Below are positions 59,069 to 64,000 of a stretch of 64,000 nt of DNA, piece by piece; the first letter of the stretch is position 1, and the number at the start of each line of letters is the position of its first letter. Source of the stretch: Acinetobacter rudis (lineage in GTDB: Bacteria; Pseudomonadota; Gammaproteobacteria; Pseudomonadales; Moraxellaceae); NCBI RefSeq assembly GCF_031157835.1, contig NZ_JAVIDR010000001.1, positions 186,001-250,000 of the forward strand, in the 5' to 3' direction. The notes under the pieces were generated by a model. It searched no databases, was not told the DNA's origin, and saw only the letters and a program-made list of their open reading frames with translations. Both the position numbers and the translations under genes were made by a program.

Positions 59069-60526
59069 ATGACCATAACAAATGAGACTGTAACAGCTGA
59101 GGCCAAAGTTAAAAAAATTTTTGATGCGCAACTCAACACCTCACTCATGCTAAGAAAGGGCAGCATCGAAAAACGAATTCAAAAATTAAAACAATTACAA
59201 AATGAATTAATTAATCGCAGAGAGGAGTTTTACAAAGCCTTTAAGACCGATTTTAACAAACCAAAGCTAGAAGTCGAATATACTGAAATTTTCACTGTTA
59301 TTGATGAAATTAAGTATACAACCTCTCATCTCAAACAATGGACCACACCAACTCAGGTTTCCTCATCAATTACTGCAATTGGGACATCAAGCTATATCAA
59401 ATTTGAGCCTAGAGGACGCTGTCTCATTTTAGGACCTTGGAACTACCCTTTAAATACGATTCTATGTCCCCTTGTTTCTGCAATAGCAGCAGGAAATACA
59501 GTCATTATAAAACCTTCGGAACATGTTCCAACTGTAAATAAGGTACTGATAGATTTAATTCATTCTGTCTTTGACAAAACCGAGGTTGCCGTTGTGCTTG
59601 GTGATGAATCGATTGCAAAAGAATTGTTATCATTACCCTTTAATCATGTTTATTTTACTGGCTCTCCGATTGTGGGCAAAAAAATCATGGCTGCAGCATC
59701 GCACCATCTCAGCTCAATCACACTAGAATTAGGAGGTAAATCACCCGTCATAGTAGATGAAAGTGCAGATATGGCCAATGTAGTCTCAACGATATGGTGG
59801 GGAAAACTCATTAATGCAGGCCAGTCTTGTGTTGCGCCAGATTACTGTTTTGTTCATCAAAGTGTTTATGACAAATTCTTACAAGAAAGTGTAAAGATAA
59901 TTAAAAAACGATATGGCGATGATGCTGAAGCCCGACAAAAAAGTCATGATCTTGCACGTATTATTACAGACCAGCACTTTTCTAGAGTCAATAATTTAAT
60001 CAAAGATGCAGTAGATCAAGGTGCTCAATTAATTATTGGTGGAGATAACCGAGCAGAAGATCGCTTTGTTGATACCACACTACTTGTGAATATTCCAACT
60101 GATGCAAAGATTCTACAAGAAGAAATTTTTGGTCCAGTGCTACCTGTCATTTCATATAACCATATTGAACAAGTCATTGAGTATATTAATCAAAGAGATA
60201 AACCATTGGCTTTATATGTATTTAGTACAAAACAGACTGTTATTGACAATATTATTCAAAATACAAGCTCTGGGAGCATCTGTGTGAATGAGTGCATGAC
60301 TCAATACTCTAATAGCAATCTTCCATTTGGAGGTGTCAATAATTCAGGTATAGGCAATGCACACGGTTTCTTTGGTTTTAGAGCCTTTTCACATGAACGA
60401 GCAGTTTTAACAAGTAAAATAAAATTAGCTCAATCGTTTGTTGTGCCCCCTTATCACCCAGTAAAACTAAAAACAGCGCGATTACTTTCTAGTTCAGTGA
60501 ATCGTTTAACATCATTCTATTCATAA
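59069..60526 (+). CDS. Aldehyde dehydrogenase, ALDH3-like
   Basis: This 485-aa enzyme oxidises aldehydes to acids with NAD(P). The catalytic Cys254 lies in NAGQSCVAPDY and the general base Glu220 in LELGGKSP; the cofactor loop is FTGSPIVGKKI. Length and layout, including the C-terminal hydrophobic tail, resemble class 3 fatty-aldehyde or coniferyl-aldehyde dehydrogenases, so a long-chain aldehyde from alkane or wax-ester metabolism is a fair guess. The frame opens at 59033; the ATG at 59069 has a strong AAAGGAG eight bases upstream. Confidence 0.92.
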   Translation: MTITNETVTAEAKVKKIFDAQLNTSLMLRKGSIEKRIQKLKQLQNELINRREEFYKAFKTDFNKPKLEVEYTEIFTVIDEIKYTTSHLKQWTTPTQVSSSITAIGTSSYIKFEPRGRCLILGPWNYPLNTILCPLVSAIAAGNTVIIKPSEHVPTVNKVLIDLIHSVFDKTEVAVVLGDESIAKELLSLPFNHVYFTGSPIVGKKIMAAASHHLSSITLELGGKSPVIVDESADMANVVSTIWWGKLINAGQSCVAPDYCFVHQSVYDKFLQESVKIIKKRYGDDAEARQKSHDLARIITDQHFSRVNNLIKDAVDQGAQLIIGGDNRAEDRFVDTTLLVNIPTDAKILQEEIFGPVLPVISYNHIEQVIEYINQRDKPLALYVFSTKQTVIDNIIQNTSSGSICVNECMTQYSNSNLPFGGVNNSGIGNAHGFFGFRAFSHERAVLTSKIKLAQSFVVPPYHPVKLKTARLLSSSVNRLTSFYS

Positions 60527-60536
60527 AACATATTGC

Positions 60537-60577
60537 AATAGCAGCTTTTAATATTTATCTATTAAAGCTGCTATTTT
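60537..60577 (+). terminator. Terminator after aldehyde dehydrogenase
   Basis: AATAGCAGCTTTTAATA pairs with TATTAAAGCTGCTATT (one bulge), followed by TTG. The bases to 60859 are otherwise without visible features. Confidence 0.65.
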
Positions 60578-60859
60578 GAATAAGCCACAAAAGTAAACAA
60601 AGTTCTTAGACTCACCATATACCCTCATCAAAATAAAATTAACCACTCATCTATCAATTAAAGAAATGAAATAATCCCAGTATGCTCATTAGTATGTAAA
60701 ATATTTTTAAAAAAGATGTCTTTCTTTTTCTTGCCAGCAAAAACTATAGCTTATAAAATAAACTGCCCCATTCTCATATAAATTTAACTTGTTCAATTAT
60801 CAAGTAATTATATTAAAAATCACGATATTTAACGTATCTAAAAAGGTAGTTTATATTTT

Positions 60860-61510
60860 ATGTTATGGCAATTATTTATAGAGCCTGCCAACTTACTTTT
60901 TAGCATCAGTTTGTGTTTGATGTTATTTCTTGGAGTAACAGAAACCTTTTTGCTGCTACTCGGTTCAAGTAGCCAAGGTCTATTAGAACAATTTCTACCA
61001 GATCAACTTGGTCATCAACAAACTCAATTCCAAACTGTAGAAAACAGTTCAGCCTTTATTAGCCTATTAGAATGGCTCTATTTAGGTAAAATACCATTAC
61101 TGATTTGGCTAATAATTTTCCTCACGGTTTATGCCTTAGTTGGCTATATCTGCCAATCCTTATTTTATCAATTTATTCATCACTACCTGTCCATATGGCT
61201 TGCAGCACCTGTAAGTTTTATTTTATGTATGCCACTGGTTCGTTTTAATGCAGCAATTATTTCAAAAATTTTACCTCAAGATCAAAGCTCAGCCATCCGT
61301 AGTGAAGAACTCATCGGAAGAACAGCAACAATCATACTAGGTGATGCAACACAAAACTCACCAGCACAAGCTAAAGTTAAAGATCAACACGGACTAACAC
61401 ATTATGTTTTAGTTGAACCTGAAATAGACACGATCTACAAACAAGGTCAACAAGTCGTTCTGAGTCAAAAAACAGCAATTGGGTTTAAAGCAACTACAGA
61501 TTTAACTTAA
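60860..61510 (+). CDS. YqiJ-like membrane protein with OB-fold domain
   Basis: This 216-aa protein has three or four hydrophobic segments in the first 130 residues and then a small beta domain (IGRTATIILGDATQNSPAQA) like the OB fold of NfeD and YqiJ proteins. Such proteins are encoded with flotillins and may recruit or anchor them. The flotillin gene starts 12 bases after the stop, so the pair is clearly an operon. Confidence 0.85.
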   Translation: MLWQLFIEPANLLFSISLCLMLFLGVTETFLLLLGSSSQGLLEQFLPDQLGHQQTQFQTVENSSAFISLLEWLYLGKIPLLIWLIIFLTVYALVGYICQSLFYQFIHHYLSIWLAAPVSFILCMPLVRFNAAIISKILPQDQSSAIRSEELIGRTATIILGDATQNSPAQAKVKDQHGLTHYVLVEPEIDTIYKQGQQVVLSQKTAIGFKATTDLT

Positions 61511-61522
61511 AAGAGAAAAGAA

Positions 61523-63229
61523 ATGTTTAATTCAACTTTTTATCAAATTATCACTATTGCTGGAATAATCTTAGCAGCGTTAATTTTTATTGGGATTATA
61601 ATCGCACGTTTATACAAACGCTCGAGCAAAGAGGTTTCTTTCGTTCGAACAGGTTTAGGCGGTGAAAAAGTCATTTTAGATGGTGGTGCAATCGTACTAC
61701 CCGTATTACATGAAGTTATTCCTGTAAATATGAATACATTACGTTTAGAAGTGAAACGTGCTGCTGATCAAGCACTGATTACTCGTGACCGTATGCGCGT
61801 TGATGTTATGGCTGAGTTTTATGTTCGTGTAAAGCCAACGGCTGAATCAATTGCAACTGCTGCACAAACTCTCGGTAAAAAAACAATGTCACCTCAAGAA
61901 CTTAAAGATCTAGTTGAGGGCAAGTTTGTCGACTCTTTACGTGCTGTTGCTGCTGAAATGGCAATGGAAGAATTACATGAAAAACGAGTGGACTTTGTAC
62001 AAAAAGTACAACAAGTTGTCTCTGAAGATTTATTCAAAAATGGCTTGGAACTTGAAACTGTCTCATTGACAGGTTTAGACCAAACCAGCTTTGAGTATTT
62101 TAATCCTCAAAACGCCTTTGATGCTGAAGGTCTCACTAAATTAACAGAAACTATCGAAGATCGTCGTAAAAAACGTAATGATATTGAACAAGATGCAGAT
62201 TTAGCAATCAAAGCAAAGAATTTGGAAACAGAGCAAGCTCGCTTACAAATTTTACGCGAAGAAGAATATGCCAAGCTCCAACAAGAACGAGAAATCGCTA
62301 TACGTCGAGCTGAACAATTAGCTGAAATTTCAAGTCAAGAAGCAGCAAAAAAACGTGAAGCTGAAGAAGCTCAAATTGCTGCAAATCGTGAAGTTGAATT
62401 GAAACGCATTGCATCAGCACGTGATGTTGAAAATGAAAATATTATTAAAGCACAGCAAATTCAGAAGGCACAGGTTGAACAAAAGAAAACCATTGAACTG
62501 GCTGAACAAGATCGTGCTATCGCAATTGCAGAAAAATCTCGTGCAGAATCCGAAGCTAAAGCACAAGCAGATTTAGCGCGTGCCCAAGCAGTAAAAGCTG
62601 AAGAAGAGGTACTTACAGTACGTGAAACCCAACGCGCAGAACGTGCCAAAGCTGTAGACTTGGTAGCAGCAAAACAAGAAGCTGAAAAAGATGCAATTGC
62701 GATTACTGTTGCAGCCGAAGCTGGGAAGAAAGCAGCAGTTGATGAAGCAGAAGCAATTCGTATTAGTGCTGAAGCTGATGCTGAAAAACAACGTCTTAAA
62801 GCTAAAGGTGAATCTGATGCAAAAATTTTACTTGCATTAGCACAAGAGAAACAATATCAGGTTGATGCCGAAGGTACACGTGCTGTCAATGAAGCAAATA
62901 ATATCTTGTCAACAGAACAAGTAGAAATGCAAGTACGTCTAGCACTTATCAAATATTTACCTGAGATTATTCGTGAAAGTGTTAAGCCTATGGAAAACAT
63001 TGATGATATTAAAATTCTTCAAGTAAATGGCTTAGGTGGAAATACAATGGTTACAGCGCAGAGTGAGAATGATTCTGGGCAAGTTGCATTGTCTGACCAA
63101 GTCGTAAATAGTGCGTTACGATACCGTTCTCAAGCTCCATTAATTGATAGCCTTATGAATGAACTTGGCATTCAAGGTGGTGACATTAATGGTTTAACTC
63201 AAAGTTTAAAAAAGAATATTGCACCATAA
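61523..63229 (+). CDS. Flotillin-family protein, YqiK-like
   Basis: This 568-aa protein has an N-terminal membrane helix (about residues 7-28), an SPFH domain (about 45-230, with LITRDRMRVDVMAEFYVRV) and a very long alanine- and glutamate-rich coiled coil (about 230-480), then a C-terminal tail. Flotillins form ring-like scaffolds in ordered membrane patches and affect signalling and envelope stress. Many EA repeats in the coiled coil explain the abundant shadow frames here. It is cotranscribed with the YqiJ-like gene. Confidence 0.93.
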   Translation: MFNSTFYQIITIAGIILAALIFIGIIIARLYKRSSKEVSFVRTGLGGEKVILDGGAIVLPVLHEVIPVNMNTLRLEVKRAADQALITRDRMRVDVMAEFYVRVKPTAESIATAAQTLGKKTMSPQELKDLVEGKFVDSLRAVAAEMAMEELHEKRVDFVQKVQQVVSEDLFKNGLELETVSLTGLDQTSFEYFNPQNAFDAEGLTKLTETIEDRRKKRNDIEQDADLAIKAKNLETEQARLQILREEEYAKLQQEREIAIRRAEQLAEISSQEAAKKREAEEAQIAANREVELKRIASARDVENENIIKAQQIQKAQVEQKKTIELAEQDRAIAIAEKSRAESEAKAQADLARAQAVKAEEEVLTVRETQRAERAKAVDLVAAKQEAEKDAIAITVAAEAGKKAAVDEAEAIRISAEADAEKQRLKAKGESDAKILLALAQEKQYQVDAEGTRAVNEANNILSTEQVEMQVRLALIKYLPEIIRESVKPMENIDDIKILQVNGLGGNTMVTAQSENDSGQVALSDQVVNSALRYRSQAPLIDSLMNELGIQGGDINGLTQSLKKNIAP

Positions 63230-63239
63230 ATCAGACTCC

Positions 63240-63270
63240 CCCCCTGCAGCTTTTTTCTCGTTGTAGGGGG
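63240..63270 (+). terminator. Stem-loop after flotillin gene
   Basis: CCCCCTGCAGC pairs with GTTGTAGGGGG (two G-U pairs) around a T-rich loop. No T-run follows, so it may protect the mRNA end or end transcription weakly. Confidence 0.55.
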
Positions 63271-63519
63271 CTGCCTCATGATTACAAAGCATGTAAAACT
63301 TTTCCAAAAATCACAAAAAATTGTTATTAAGCATTAAGTTACAACACAATAAAACTACGAAACATGACATAAAATACAATCTATAATAATATATATTTGT
63401 AGCAATATTTGAAAAAACCTTTGTTTTTTATAATATTACTTAAACGATTCACTGTAGCATCATGAAACAATCTAACTCAATTGCTATGCTCACTTTATTT
63501 ATATTAAACAGGAAATAAT

Positions 63520-64000
63520 ATGAAAAAAACGTTACTTGTTCTATCACTCAGCGCACTTGCCTTAGCAGCATGTTCAAAAACAAAACAAAATACTGCAGAT
63601 GCAAACAGCGTATCACAAACAGCTGAAGTAACTGCAAGTCAAGCAGCAACCGTTGAAACAGTTGCAAGTCAAGCACATGATGTAAATGCAACAAGTGAAA
63701 CTCCAGCAACTTCACCTGTTGAAGGTAATGCCCAGTTGAGTTTAGATTGGAATGGCAACTACAAGGGTGTTTTACCTTGTGCAAGCTGTGAAGGTATTGA
63801 AACTAAACTTACTTTAAATAATGACAAAACTTATGAATTATCTGAAACTTACCTTGGTAAAGGTGATGGTAAACCGCAAGTAACCAAAGGTAAATTTAGC
63901 TTTAACAAAGCCGGTGACACTGTTGTACTTGATGCTGCTGCAGATAAACGTCAGTATTTTGTAGGTGAAAATCATATTGTTGCACTTGACCAAGAAGGCA
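63520..64000 (+). CDS. NlpE-like lipoprotein, 3' end outside window
   Basis: The first 160 residues are visible. A lipoprotein signal ends at ALAAC (Cys near residue 19), followed by a linker rich in Ala, Thr and Ser, then an NlpE-type N-terminal domain starting WNGNYKGVLPCASCEGIETK. The CxxC (CASC) pair is the feature that in E. coli NlpE senses redox or copper and activates the Cpx response at the outer membrane. AGGAAA precedes the ATG. It is not an annotated frame of full length because the window ends. Confidence 0.88.
   Translation, partial: MKKTLLVLSLSALALAACSKTKQNTADANSVSQTAEVTASQAATVETVASQAHDVNATSETPATSPVEGNAQLSLDWNGNYKGVLPCASCEGIETKLTLNNDKTYELSETYLGKGDGKPQVTKGKFSFNKAGDTVVLDAAADKRQYFVGENHIVALDQEG

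Overview
This window looks like chromosome from an Acinetobacter species, inferred and not checked by search. It is A+T-rich, the conserved proteins (CarA with a TTG start, FolD, TtcA, HtpX, FtsH, GroEL, PckG) read like Acinetobacter versions, and a structured RNA ending in a terminator follows trpS, where I recall the Acinetobacter sRNA Aar lying. No rRNA, insertion sequence, CRISPR array or integrase is visible.

Bases 1 to about 12,600 are an accessory region resembling a phage satellite or integrative element. Going left, it carries a divergent pair (a 567-aa winged-helix-like protein and a 212-aa coiled-coil protein), an inovirus Gp2/YfjJ-type replication protein, a 319-aa unknown, an AlpA-type regulator, and an Ash/Icd-like reading frame. 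Two lipoproteins, a zinc-ribbon membrane protein, and a DUF932, YqaJ-exonuclease and Gp3-like trio follow, then a membrane protein cut by the left edge. The most striking feature is at 6.7-7.05 kb. A near-consensus promoter reads into a roughly 134-nt structured RNA whose unpaired segments are complementary to the ribosome binding site of the next start codon on the same transcript. This is the arrangement of the C4/CI antisense immunity RNAs of phages P1 and P4.

Bases 12.9-16.3 kb hold an AraC regulator, a beta-lactamase-fold esterase and an outer-membrane MetA-type channel, a likely small uptake or degradation unit. A tRNA-Ser(TGA) follows; its 3' end faces the accessory region and could be the attachment site. 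From 16.9 to 30 kb come greB, two lytic transglycosylases, an SCP2 protein, ttcA, htpX, mgtE, an RND pump without an adjacent adaptor gene, a glycerophosphodiester phosphodiesterase and dgkA. A LysR gene follows that has lost its DNA-binding half at a 9-bp tandem repeat.

The rest is mostly housekeeping: groESL with a heat-shock-type promoter, pckG, glpD, folD, tRNA-Cys and tRNA-Leu, a PhoD-like phosphatase flanked by a second identical tRNA-Leu, folP, rlmE-ftsH, yhbY, carAB with a leader containing nested terminators, greA, uspA, an alkyltransferase-like protein, a CPA1 antiporter and trpS with the sRNA candidate behind it. An aldehyde dehydrogenase, a YqiJ/flotillin pair and the start of an NlpE-like lipoprotein close the window.
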